Shown here one piece after another: positions 15,693 through 23,404 of a stretch of 64,000 nt of DNA; position 1 is the stretch's first letter, and every line of letters begins with the position of its first letter. This stretch comes from Oryzicola mucosus. Its GTDB lineage: Bacteria > Pseudomonadota > Alphaproteobacteria > Rhizobiales > Rhizobiaceae. Location: positions 372,001 through 436,000 of the forward strand of contig NZ_JACVVX010000003.1 in assembly GCF_014534685.1 (NCBI RefSeq), written 5' to 3'. The translations under genes and the position numbers were made by a program. Below the pieces are notes generated by a model that had not been told where the DNA came from, did not search any database, and saw nothing but the letters and a program-made list of their open reading frames with translations.

Positions 15693-17108
15693 TCAGCCCT
15701 TTTTCGTACGCCAGCTGTCTGCGTAGTTCTCGCGGGCTTCGCTTGCATAAGGCGTGGGCGAGACGCGGACGCGGATTTCGGCCTGCTTGTGCGGCTTTTC
15801 GATAGAGGTCTTGCCCGACCCACCATTGGGTTCGCCCCAGATCATGGTCAGCACATCGCCTTCCTGCACATCGGCATCGACGATGCCGAGCGAGAGCATG
15901 CAGCGCTCATTGTAGGAATAGCCATTGAACATCGACATGCCGACCTGCTTGCCGTCGCGCAGCACCTTGTCGGCGCTGGTCGAAGCATAGTTGGGCTGCG
16001 GGAAGTCGATCCACTTGTAGTGGTCCTCGCCCGGTCGGAAGGCCGAGGCGATGACCTCGACGACGTCCTCGGCATTCCATTCGAAGGTCACCTTCTTGCG
16101 GTTGGTCTGTCCCTTCATCTTCTCGAGCGCGGCCTTGCCGACGAAGTCATCCTTCTTCCAGCCGATATAGAAGTCGTAGCCGAGTTCGAACGGCGTGACG
16201 TAGTAGTCCTCGATGTTGTCGGAAACGTAGCTGCCGCCGATAGCACCCGTGGCCTCGTAGGAGTCCGCGCCGAGCCAGTCGCGATAGGCGGCCAGCATGC
16301 CGTCACCGGTGTAGATGCCGGGCAGCGGCGAGGGAATCCAGCCCGATTCCAGCGTGTTGGTGGAATAGGCGCGGCTGCCGCAGCGGACCAGATCGACGCC
16401 GGCTTCCTTGGCCGCTTCGAGGATGCAGGACAGGATGTAGCTCTTGTCCTCGTAGGGACCCCAGATTTCCAGGCCTGGAGCACCCGACATGCCGTGGCGC
16501 AGCGCCTGCACCTTCTTGGAGCCGATATTGATCGTATCGACATGGAAGAACTTGATGTCCGGGATCGGGCCGCGGTTCAGCTTCTCGAAGATCTTCGGCG
16601 CTTCCGGGCCCTGGATCTGGTAGCGATAATGGGTGCGCAGCACGCGCTCGCCTTCGGGACGCGACGGCGAGCGCGGATCGTGCTTGATGCGAACGTTCCA
16701 GTTGCCATAAGCGGCGCAGAACATCAGCCAGTTCGAGGTCGGCGCGCGGCCGACCAGGATGAATTTGTCCTGCCGCTCGCGGAAGATGATGTGGTCGCCG
16801 ATGACATGGCCGTTCGGCGTCACCGGCACGAAGTGCTTGGCGCGGCCGAGGTCGAAATTCGAGAACGAATTGATGCCGTGATAAGCGAGGAACTTCTCGG
16901 CGTCCGGACCTTCGACGAACAGTTCGTCCATGTGGTGCGACTGGTCGAACAGAACAGCGGAATTCCGCCAAGCCCATTGTTCGGTGCGCCAGTTGGAAAA
17001 TTCGGGCGCAACCACCGGGTATACATACATGCCGGTGCGGGAGTTCCGCAGCAGCTCCGCAGCGCTCGAACTCGTCTTCAAAACATCGCTAAGGCTTGAT
17101 GCGGCCAT
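15693..17108 (-). CDS. ligM: LigM-like tetrahydrofolate-dependent O-demethylase (GcvT family)
   Basis: A 471-residue GcvT-family protein, the same length as Sphingobium LigM, which moves the methyl group of vanillate or 3-O-methylgallate to tetrahydrofolate. Several blocks match what I remember of LigM/DesA: YPVVAPEFSNWRTEQWAWRN, FDQSHHMDEL, HVIGDHIIFRE, ALRHGMSGAPGLEIWGPYE, NTLESGWIPSPLPGIYTGD, NIEDYYVTPFELGY and GMSMFNGYSYNERCMLSLG. The start is ATG 17108 with GGGAGGA upstream. Expression probably responds to the palindrome at 17137-17146. No ring-cleavage dioxygenase is nearby, so the true substrate may not be vanillate. The symbol is by resemblance only. Confidence 0.8.
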   Translation of the reverse strand: MAASSLSDVLKTSSSAAELLRNSRTGMYVYPVVAPEFSNWRTEQWAWRNSAVLFDQSHHMDELFVEGPDAEKFLAYHGINSFSNFDLGRAKHFVPVTPNGHVIGDHIIFRERQDKFILVGRAPTSNWLMFCAAYGNWNVRIKHDPRSPSRPEGERVLRTHYRYQIQGPEAPKIFEKLNRGPIPDIKFFHVDTINIGSKKVQALRHGMSGAPGLEIWGPYEDKSYILSCILEAAKEAGVDLVRCGSRAYSTNTLESGWIPSPLPGIYTGDGMLAAYRDWLGADSYEATGAIGGSYVSDNIEDYYVTPFELGYDFYIGWKKDDFVGKAALEKMKGQTNRKKVTFEWNAEDVVEVIASAFRPGEDHYKWIDFPQPNYASTSADKVLRDGKQVGMSMFNGYSYNERCMLSLGIVDADVQEGDVLTMIWGEPNGGSGKTSIEKPHKQAEIRVRVSPTPYASEARENYADSWRTKKG

Positions 17109-17136
17109 GACAATCCTCCCTTTCATCAAAAATATA

Positions 17137-17146
17137 ATGTATACAT
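17137..17146. promoter_or_regulatory. Perfect 10-bp palindrome ATGTATACAT before the ligM-like gene
   Basis: This is identical to the palindrome at 9258-9267 and lies 28 bases before the ATG of the ligM-like gene, inside an AT-rich stretch where the -10 element is expected. The position suits repression by a GntR-type regulator that would also control the branched-chain-type importer. Confidence 0.6.
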
Positions 17147-17275
17147 AGATGCCGAACGGCGTGGAAATTGCAAGCTTCTTCTCGCCCGCATCCGGCGATT
17201 ATGGGAAGGAAGTCCCGACCGATGACTCCTTCCCGGTCAAACGGGGGCGGATAAGGGACGCCGATCTGATGTGAC

Positions 17276-17416
17276 GGGCGCCGGAACATGGAGTTGCCGA
17301 TGCCGGCAGCGGTGGTGATCGACAAAACCGCCACGGTGCGTTTTGCCGATGTCAGCCCCGACTGGCTTGTGCGGACGGAGCCGGACGCTATCATCGAAGC
17401 GGTGTACGCAACCGTT
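17276..17416 (+). pseudogene. Remnant of a peroxiredoxin (AhpC/TSA family) C-terminus
   Basis: The frame beginning near 17276 reads MELPMPAAVVIDKTATVRFA and then VSPDWLVRTEPDAIIEAV, which is how the C-terminal part of AhpC/TSA-type peroxiredoxin-like proteins usually runs (LPMPATFVIDRDG..., PDY..RTEP). The catalytic N-terminal two thirds with the peroxidatic Cys are missing: an in-frame stop precedes it at 17267-17269. The frame runs on into the cupin gene without family-like sequence. I treat it as a decayed fragment; expression is not expected. Confidence 0.55.
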
Positions 17417-17456
17417 CACAGAGCGGCCACCCAGACATTGAAAGAAAAGGTACATC

Positions 17457-17957
17457 GTGTCCCACGACCATCACGACCACGACCATCATCACGATCATGA
17501 ACATTCAGACGATTACTGGCGTGAGCATGGCGTCAAGGTGATACCTTCGGGTTCGCTCGATCCCAACACTGCGCAGACGCCAGGCATGAATCGCGCAACC
17601 GCCATCAGCAAAGCGCGCGCCGGCGCGGAAAAGATCTGGGCGGGGACGGTCACCATCCACGCCAACGCCAAGACCGGCGCGCACCACCATGGCGACCTCG
17701 AAAGCATCATTTATGTGGTGAAGGGCAAGGCGCGCATGCGCTGGGGCGACAAGCTGCAATATGTCGCCGAAGCAGGCCCGGGCGACTTCATTTTCGTGCC
17801 GCCCTTCGTGCCGCACCAGGAAATCAACGCCAGCCGCGACGAAACCCTGGAATGCGTGCTCGTTCGGTCCGGCCAGGAGCCGGTCGTGGTCAATCTCGAC
17901 ATCGAGCCAGTCGAAGCACCTGAAGAGGTGCTGTGGAAAGACCCGATCCACCGCTGA
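17457..17957 (+). CDS. Cupin-domain protein with His/Asp-rich N-terminus
   Basis: A 166-residue small cupin. The N-terminus, MSHDHHDHDHHHDHEH, has nine His in sixteen residues and probably binds metal. The single cupin barrel carries motif 1 (TGAHHHGDLESIIYVVKGKA) with two to three metal-ligand His and a Glu, and motif 2 (PGDFIFVPPFVPHQEIN) with the fourth His, so a metal site in the barrel is likely too. It could be an enzyme or a binding protein; the substrate is unknown. The start is GTG at 17457 with AAGG upstream. It lies between the ligM-like gene and the lactonase gene. Confidence 0.8.
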   Translation: MSHDHHDHDHHHDHEHSDDYWREHGVKVIPSGSLDPNTAQTPGMNRATAISKARAGAEKIWAGTVTIHANAKTGAHHHGDLESIIYVVKGKARMRWGDKLQYVAEAGPGDFIFVPPFVPHQEINASRDETLECVLVRSGQEPVVVNLDIEPVEAPEEVLWKDPIHR

Positions 17958-17972
17958 AAATCCGCGGCCAGT

Positions 17973-17997
17973 GAAGGGGGGATGTCTTCGCCCCTTC
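17973..17997. other. Hairpin between convergent cupin and lactonase genes
   Basis: GAAGGGG (17973-17979) pairs with CCCCTTC (17991-17997) after the cupin stop codon. There is no T run, so this is only a possible transcript end. Confidence 0.35.
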
Positions 17998-18007
17998 CGT
18001 CGTCGCG

Positions 18008-18847
18008 TCAGACCGGAAGACGCCAGAGGCCGCGGGCGTTTTCCGACAGCACGCGCGCCTTGTCTTCAAGGCTGACACCGGACAGCAGCGCATGCGTTGT
18101 CCCGATCCAGGTCGACAGGCCGCCACCCAGCGTGCAGACCGGCCAGTCGCTGCCCCAGATCATGCGCTCGAAGCCGAAGCTGTCGGCGACATGGGCGAAA
18201 TAAGGTTTCATGTCCTCCAACGTCCAATTCTCCCCGCCATAGGCCGGGATGCCGGAAAGCTTGACGGTAACGTTCGGCCGCCGCGCAATCTCCGCCAGCG
18301 GTCCTTTCCAGGCATCGTAGCCGCTGCTCTTGATGTCGGGCACGCCGCAATGGTCCAGGATGAAGCGGACGTCGGGCGCCAGATCTGCAAGCGCCGCCGC
18401 GCGGTCGATCTGGTGGGGCAACACGCAGAGGTCGAAAGTGAGGCCCGTGCCAGCAAGTCGTGCTATATTCTGCCGGAAGACGGCACCTTCCGACACATCG
18501 TCTGGCACGACATGCAGCACGCGGCGAAAGCCGCGCACGAAGGGATTCTGCCTTACCCGCTCGAGATAGGCTGGGAAATCCCGAGACTCGGGTCGGCATG
18601 ACGCGATGGCGCCGACGATCACCCCGTCGCTGCCATCGGCAATCTCTTCGATGACAGCGCTTTCCGCCTCAATACTATCCTCGGCGACGTCGACTTCCAT
18701 ATGCAATGCGGCAGCGATGCCAAGCCGCCGCGCCTCGTGCGCGTAGGTCTCGTAGGTGAAGTCGGCATTAAGCTGCGGCGTTTCCGACAGCCAGGGATAG
18801 GAAAGCCGATCACGATAGATCAGATGCAGATGGGTATCGACGATCAC
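18008..18847 (-). CDS. Amidohydrolase-superfamily lactonase (COG3618 type)
   Basis: A 279-residue TIM-barrel hydrolase of the group containing L-fuconolactonase and L-rhamnono-lactonase. Metal-site motifs are DTHLHLI at residues 4-10, LDHCGVPD in the middle and IWGSDWPV near the end. It would open a sugar lactone to the acid. The start is GTG at 18847; GGAGA lies 8-12 bases upstream, and the much longer open frame upstream has no family-like sequence. That ribosome site is inside a small inverted repeat (18855-18870). It is divergent from an SDR and an FAH-family hydrolase, which together resemble the L-fucose/L-rhamnose route. Confidence 0.83.
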   Translation of the reverse strand: MIVDTHLHLIYRDRLSYPWLSETPQLNADFTYETYAHEARRLGIAAALHMEVDVAEDSIEAESAVIEEIADGSDGVIVGAIASCRPESRDFPAYLERVRQNPFVRGFRRVLHVVPDDVSEGAVFRQNIARLAGTGLTFDLCVLPHQIDRAAALADLAPDVRFILDHCGVPDIKSSGYDAWKGPLAEIARRPNVTVKLSGIPAYGGENWTLEDMKPYFAHVADSFGFERMIWGSDWPVCTLGGGLSTWIGTTHALLSGVSLEDKARVLSENARGLWRLPV

Positions 18848-18854
18848 GCGCAGT

Positions 18855-18870
18855 TCTCCGCTTGCGGAGA
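18855..18870 (-). promoter_or_regulatory. Inverted repeat covering the ribosome site of the lactonase gene
   Basis: TCTCCGC and GCGGAGA are separated by 2 bases and include the GGAGA that would serve as ribosome binding site for the GTG start at 18847. In RNA it can form a 6-bp stem with a 4-base loop that hides the site. It may lower or regulate translation, or act as a DNA operator. Confidence 0.35.
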
Positions 18871-19064
18871 GCAACCTGCCACAGGTCAGTGCGGCTTTGG
18901 AATATGCATCCAACGACAAGCGGACGATGCCGACCGCATTTTTGAGTGCTGTGCGGAGTGTGAACAGCAAAACGCTGTGGTGCTCGCCGCCGATCGCATT
19001 TATGGAGTTGTGGGCGCGAAGGCCGGCGACTGAAGCGGCCCTCGCGCAGAGGAGAGGAAATCTT

Positions 19065-19799
19065 ATGACCACAAGTCTTCAGGGCAAGACGGTTCTGATC
19101 ACGGCCGCGGCGCAAGGCATCGGCCGCGCAAGCGCCGAAGCCTTCGCGGGCGCCGGCGCAAGCGTGTTCGCCACCGACATCAATGAAAAGCTGCTGGCCG
19201 AGCTCGACGGTCTGGACGGTATAAACGGCCGCAAGCTCAACGTGCTCGACACCGACGCGGTCACGGCGCTGGTCGCCGAGATCGGTGCGATCGACGTGCT
19301 GTTCAACTGCGCAGGCGTGGTGCATTCCGGCTCGGTGCTGGAGATGAAGGACGAGGATCTGGAATTTGCCTTCGACCTCAACGTGAAGGCGATGATCCGC
19401 ACCATCCGCGCCGTCCTGCCGGGCATGATCGAGCGCGGCAATGGAGCTATCATCAACATGTCCTCGGTGGCATCGTCGATCAAGGGCGTACCCAACCGCT
19501 TCGCCTATGGCACCACCAAGGCCGCCGTCATCGGGCTGACCAAGGCGGTCGCGGCCGACTATGTCGCGCAAGGCATACGCTGCAACGCCATCTGCCCCGG
19601 AACGGTGGAAAGCCCTTCGCTGCAGGAGCGGCTGAAGGCGACCGGCGACTACGAAGCCGCGCACAAGGCCTTCGTGGCGCGCCAGGCTATGGGCCGGCTA
19701 GGCTCCCCCGAAGAGATCGCCGACCTCGCCGTCTATCTGGCCGGCGCCACCTACACCACGGGCCAAGCCTATGCCATCGACGGCGGCTGGACCATCTGA
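19065..19799 (+). CDS. SDR oxidoreductase, 2-keto-3-deoxy-L-fuconate dehydrogenase-like
   Basis: A 244-residue classical short-chain dehydrogenase. It has the NAD-binding TAAAQGIG near residue 14, NCAGVV near residue 86, catalytic Ser in NMSSVASSIKG, YxxxK in YGTTKAAVIG, and a C-terminal AYAIDGGWTI. The sequence is close in style to the KDF dehydrogenase/DHRS6 branch (FNCAGVVHSG, RCNAICPGTVESPSL). It would oxidise 2-keto-3-deoxy-L-fuconate or a related acid with NAD. The ATG at 19065 has a strong GGAGAGGAAA site. It is followed 23 bases later by an FAH-family hydrolase, the next step of that pathway. Confidence 0.85.
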   Translation: MTTSLQGKTVLITAAAQGIGRASAEAFAGAGASVFATDINEKLLAELDGLDGINGRKLNVLDTDAVTALVAEIGAIDVLFNCAGVVHSGSVLEMKDEDLEFAFDLNVKAMIRTIRAVLPGMIERGNGAIINMSSVASSIKGVPNRFAYGTTKAAVIGLTKAVAADYVAQGIRCNAICPGTVESPSLQERLKATGDYEAAHKAFVARQAMGRLGSPEEIADLAVYLAGATYTTGQAYAIDGGWTI

Positions 19800-19822
19800 T
19801 CCAAGACGGAAGGAACGACCTT

Positions 19823-20668
19823 ATGAAATTTCTGCGTTACGGTGCTGCCGGCACGGAAAAACCCGGCGTACTCGACAAGGACGGACGCATCCGCGACCTC
19901 TCGGGAAAAGTCCCCGATCTTGCCGGAGCGGCACTCGACCCGGAAGCGCTCGCCAAGCTGGCCGATATCGATCCGGCCTCGCTACCGTTGGTCGACGGCA
20001 ATCCGCGCCTCGGCCCCTGCGTGGCCGGTACCGGAAAGTTCATCTGCATCGGGCTGAACTACTCCGACCATGCGGCGGAGACGGGCGCTACCGTGCCGCC
20101 CGAGCCGATCATCTTCATGAAAGCGACTTCCGCCATCTGCGGCCCGAATGACGATGTCATCATCCCGCGCACTTCGGTCAAAACAGACTGGGAGGTCGAA
20201 CTTGGAGTGGTGATCGGCAAGACGGCGAAATATGTCAGCGAGGACGAAGCGCTCGACTATGTCGCGGGCTACTGCACCATCAACGACGTGTCCGAACGCG
20301 CTTTCCAGGCCGAACATCACGGCCAGTGGACCAAGGGCAAGTCGGCCGACACCTTCGGCCCGACCGGTCCCTGGCTGGTGACGAAGGACGAAGTGGCCGA
20401 CCCACAGGACCTGTCGATGTGGCTCAAGGTCAATGGCGAGACCGTACAGAACGGCTCGACCAAGACGATGGTCTATGGCGTCGCTTTCCTGGTCTCCTAT
20501 CTCAGCCGCTTCATGTCGCTGCGTCCCGGCGACATCATTTCGACCGGCACCCCGCCCGGTGTCGGCCTGGGCATGAAGCCGCCGCGCTTCCTGAAGGCCG
20601 GCGATGTCATGGAGCTCGGCATTGAGGGCCTCGGCACCCAGAAGCAGACCTGCGTGGCGGACGACTGA
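19823..20668 (+). CDS. Fumarylacetoacetate hydrolase-family protein, 2,4-diketo-3-deoxy-L-fuconate hydrolase-like
   Basis: A 281-residue FAH-family hydrolase. Visible motifs are ICIGLNYSDHAAETG, PIIFMKATSAICGPNDDVII, the acidic metal ligands in DWEVELGVVIG, and DIISTGTPPGVGLGMKPP near the C-terminus. In the L-fucose pathway this family splits 2,4-diketo-3-deoxy-L-fuconate to pyruvate and lactate; many homologues are labelled ureidoglycolate lyase without proof. It lies 23 bases after the SDR gene in the same operon, with AAGGAACG upstream of the ATG. The fuconate dehydratase needed between lactonase and SDR is not in the window. Confidence 0.87.
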   Translation: MKFLRYGAAGTEKPGVLDKDGRIRDLSGKVPDLAGAALDPEALAKLADIDPASLPLVDGNPRLGPCVAGTGKFICIGLNYSDHAAETGATVPPEPIIFMKATSAICGPNDDVIIPRTSVKTDWEVELGVVIGKTAKYVSEDEALDYVAGYCTINDVSERAFQAEHHGQWTKGKSADTFGPTGPWLVTKDEVADPQDLSMWLKVNGETVQNGSTKTMVYGVAFLVSYLSRFMSLRPGDIISTGTPPGVGLGMKPPRFLKAGDVMELGIEGLGTQKQTCVADD

Positions 20669-20690
20669 CGCACGACGTCCGGAGGGAAGC

Positions 20691-21701
20691 ATGAGCGGCA
20701 GCCTCCTTGGCTCCGTTCATGCTTCTTTATCGGACATTGCTGGCTTTCGGCCGACGAATCACGGCACAGTTCGGGGGATATCAGCAGGGTTATCCCTGTC
20801 GCAGCCCGGATTTGACATGCACAGCCTCGATCGCCAGCATTCGGACGGCACCTTCGCAAACGCCATTGTCGAAGCGGATGACGATCAGCCCGCCCCGCGC
20901 GCCAATGCCACGCAACGCGCCTATGCCGCCGATTGGAGCCATTTTTCCTCATGGTGCCGGCGGGCCGGATTTTCCCCAATGCCCGCCGATCCCGGCACTG
21001 TCGCCCTCTATCTCTCCGCCTGCGCCTCCGGTTCGGCGGACGGTCGCGCGCTGTCGGCATCGACGCTGGAGCGGCGGCTGGCGGGTCTGGTGTGGAACTA
21101 CGCCCAGCGCGGTGACCGGCTCGACCGCAAGGACCAGCGTCTTGCCGACGCGGTTGGCCTCATCCGCCGAGATCATGCCCGGCCGCCGGAGCAGAAGCAG
21201 ACGATCGGCAGCGATGACCTGCTGGCCATGTTGGAAACGCTCGGCCATGATCTGCGCGGCCTGCGCGACCGGGCTGTGCTGCTGATCGGGTTCGCCGGCG
21301 GCTTGCGCCGCGCCGAAATCGTCGGGCTGGATTGCGGCGCGGATCAATCGGAGGACGGCAGCGGCTGGATCGATATCCGCGACGCCGGGTTGGTCGTTTC
21401 GCTTCGCAGCAAGACCGGCTGGCGCACGGTCGAGATCGGACGCGGAGCATCCGACCGTTCCTGCCCGGTCGCAGCGCTGGAGCAATGGCTGAAGCTTTCG
21501 CGCATCTCCAGGGGTCCTGTGTTCCGACGCGTCTTCAACGATGGCAAGACGGTCGAGGTGCAACGCCTTGCCGACAAGCACGTCGCACGGCTGGTCAAGA
21601 GTGCCGCGCTCGCCGCCGGCATTCGCGGCGACCTGCCGGAAGCCGAGCGTGCAATGGCCTTCGCCAGCCGGTCGCTGCGCGCAAATCCAGGCGGGCGCTG
21701 A
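20691..21701 (+). pseudogene. Tyrosine recombinase/integrase, 3'-truncated
   Basis: The 336-residue product has an N-terminal SAM-like core-binding domain (about residues 70-160) and the start of the catalytic domain, including the first catalytic Arg in GFAGGLRRAEIVGLD. At the C-terminus the box that should read GHSLRAG is ASRSLRA followed by NPGGR and a stop: the catalytic His is replaced and the rest, with the second Arg/His box and the nucleophilic Tyr, is absent. It ends 6 bases from the end of the convergent siderophore ATPase gene. I start at ATG 20691 (GGAGGG upstream); 20817 is an alternative. It should be inactive. No flanking tRNA or att repeats were found. Confidence 0.75.
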
Positions 21702-21707
21702 CGTCTT

Positions 21708-22466
21708 CTACAAATGATGCAGCACGATCGGCTTGCCGTTGATCGTCGCAACCTGCATGGCGAAGCCGAAGACATCCTGCAGCACGGGTGTGGTCAACAT
21801 CTCGGTCGGTGCGCCATCGGCTATCACCCGCCCGCCCTTCATCGCGACGATGCGGTCGGCATAGGCGCCCGCCATGTTGATGTCGTGCAGCACGATGACC
21901 ACGGTCTTGCCGTTCTCATCGGCCACCTGCCGCAACGAGCGCATCAGGTCTCGGGCGTAATACATATCGAGATTGTTCAGCGGCTCGTCGAGCAGCAGAT
22001 AGTCCGTGCCCTGGCAGAAAGCCATGGCGACGAGCGCGCGCTGCCGCTGCCCTCCCGATAGCGTGTCGACGAAACGTCCTGCGAGATCGGCGAGATCGAA
22101 CTGGTCAAGCGACTGCTCGATGATCGCCCGGTCCGTCTCGTTCAGCCGCCCGCGATTGTGCGGGAAGCGCCCGAAGCCGACCAGTTCGCGCACTCGCAGG
22201 CGGCTTGCCACGACGCTGTCCTGGCGCAGGATCGCAGCGATCTTGGCCAGCGTTCGGTTTGAGGTGGTATCGACGGGAAGCCCGTCAATGCTGATCGCCC
22301 CGGTCTGCAGCGGCTGCAGTCGCGCCACCAGCGACAGAAGCGAGGATTTTCCAGCCCCGTTCGGGCCGACCAGCGCGGTGACGCCGCCCTTGGGAATCGT
22401 CAGGCTGATATTGTGCAGGATGGGCGTCGCCTGATGGCTCAGCGAGACGTTTTCGATCCGGATCAT
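21708..22466 (-). CDS. Siderophore ABC importer, ATPase
   Basis: A 252-residue FecE/FepC-type ATPase with Walker A GPNGAGKSS near residue 35, signature LSGGQRQRALVAMAF and Walker B YLLLDEPLNNLDM. The ATG at 22466 (MIRIENVSLSHQ) overlaps the upstream permease stop by 4 bases. It is the last gene of the iron operon and powers import of an iron-siderophore complex. A longer open frame upstream lies within the permease gene and is ignored. Confidence 0.92.
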   Translation of the reverse strand: MIRIENVSLSHQATPILHNISLTIPKGGVTALVGPNGAGKSSLLSLVARLQPLQTGAISIDGLPVDTTSNRTLAKIAAILRQDSVVASRLRVRELVGFGRFPHNRGRLNETDRAIIEQSLDQFDLADLAGRFVDTLSGGQRQRALVAMAFCQGTDYLLLDEPLNNLDMYYARDLMRSLRQVADENGKTVVIVLHDINMAGAYADRIVAMKGGRVIADGAPTEMLTTPVLQDVFGFAMQVATINGKPIVLHHL

Positions 22467-23404
22467 GTGCGGCTCCTCATGAGAAGAAGCAGAAGAAACG
22501 CGATGCCGCCGAAAAACTCGATGACGACCCCGAGCGTGGAACTGCTGCCCAGCCAGTGCTGGAACAGCGTCTGGCCGCCGACCAGAATGACAATGCCGGT
22601 CAATGCGGCTGCGGGCAACAACACCGCGTGCCGCCGCGTGTTGACGATCCGCTCGGCCAGCGCCACGACCAACAGGCCGAAAAACGCGACGGGACCGACG
22701 AGCGCGGTCGAGACGGCGACCAGGGCGGAAACCAGCACAAGGAGACCGGCTACCGTCCGGCTCCAAGTGATGCCGAGCCCGGTTGCCGTGTCCGAGCCGA
22801 GCGACACAACGTCGAGCACATGCCGGGCGCGCCAGGCGAGAATGAGGGCTGCGACGGTGAGCACGGAGGCGAAGGCGAGGAGATCCGTCCGCACCGCGTT
22901 GAAATTGGCGAAGCTCGCACCCTGCACCACGGCGAACTCGTTGGGGTCGATCAGCCGCGCCAAGAGCGAATGCAGGCTGCGGAACAAGACGCCGAACACC
23001 ACGCCGGCCAGCAGCATCAGCCCCATGTCGAGCCGGCTCCTGAGCATCGGCAACAGCAGCGCGCAGGCAAGCGCCATCAGCACCAACACCTCGCCGGCGA
23101 ATTTGATCTGCGGATTGAGCGCGGAATAGCCCAACCCGCCCAGTGCAAACACCAGCGCCATCTGCCCGAACAGATAGAGCGCATCGAGCCCCATGATGGA
23201 GGGCGTGACGATGCGGTTTCCGGTAACCGTCTGGAAAATCACGGTCGAGACCGCGATGGACACGCCGACCTGCAGCAGTGCCACCAGCTTTATCGCCCGC
23301 AATTCGAGCACAAAGCCGATGTTGCCGCGCAGGCCGATCGTGAGGAAGGCTATGACCGACAGGACGGAAAGTGCGGCCAATATGGCGATACGGTTGTTAG
23401 CCAT
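22463..23404 (-). CDS. Siderophore ABC importer, permease 2 (FecD/FatC type)
   Basis: A 313-residue inner-membrane protein with about nine hydrophobic segments and the FecCD-family signatures GLDALYLFGQMA near residue 75, LGSDTATGLGITWS, and GPVAFFGLLVVALAERIV near residue 240. Start ATG 23404 overlaps the preceding permease by 8 bases. It pairs with the next-described permease to form the channel. Confidence 0.9.
   Translation of the reverse strand: MANNRIAILAALSVLSVIAFLTIGLRGNIGFVLELRAIKLVALLQVGVSIAVSTVIFQTVTGNRIVTPSIMGLDALYLFGQMALVFALGGLGYSALNPQIKFAGEVLVLMALACALLLPMLRSRLDMGLMLLAGVVFGVLFRSLHSLLARLIDPNEFAVVQGASFANFNAVRTDLLAFASVLTVAALILAWRARHVLDVVSLGSDTATGLGITWSRTVAGLLVLVSALVAVSTALVGPVAFFGLLVVALAERIVNTRRHAVLLPAAALTGIVILVGGQTLFQHWLGSSSTLGVVIEFFGGIAFLLLLLMRSRT

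Larger units (their letters stand above)
17109..17456. other. 348-base gap: ligM-like promoter, hairpin and gene remnant
   Basis: Besides the operator at 17137-17146 this gap holds a long imperfect inverted repeat, GGGAAGGA (17203-17210) with TCCTTCCC (17227-17234) extended by GT/AC after a bulge, and the peroxiredoxin remnant described separately. The mixture of structure and broken coding sequence suggests that DNA was lost here between the ligM-like gene and the cupin gene. Confidence 0.4.

Noticed and set aside
15789-17099. A 436-codon open frame opposite the ligM-like gene
   Set aside because: The ligM-like gene matches a known family over its full length; the antisense product is low-complexity and unlike any protein I know.
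20669-21707. tRNA or attachment site beside the integrase
   Set aside because: I looked for a tRNA-like 3' end and direct repeats around the integrase and found none.
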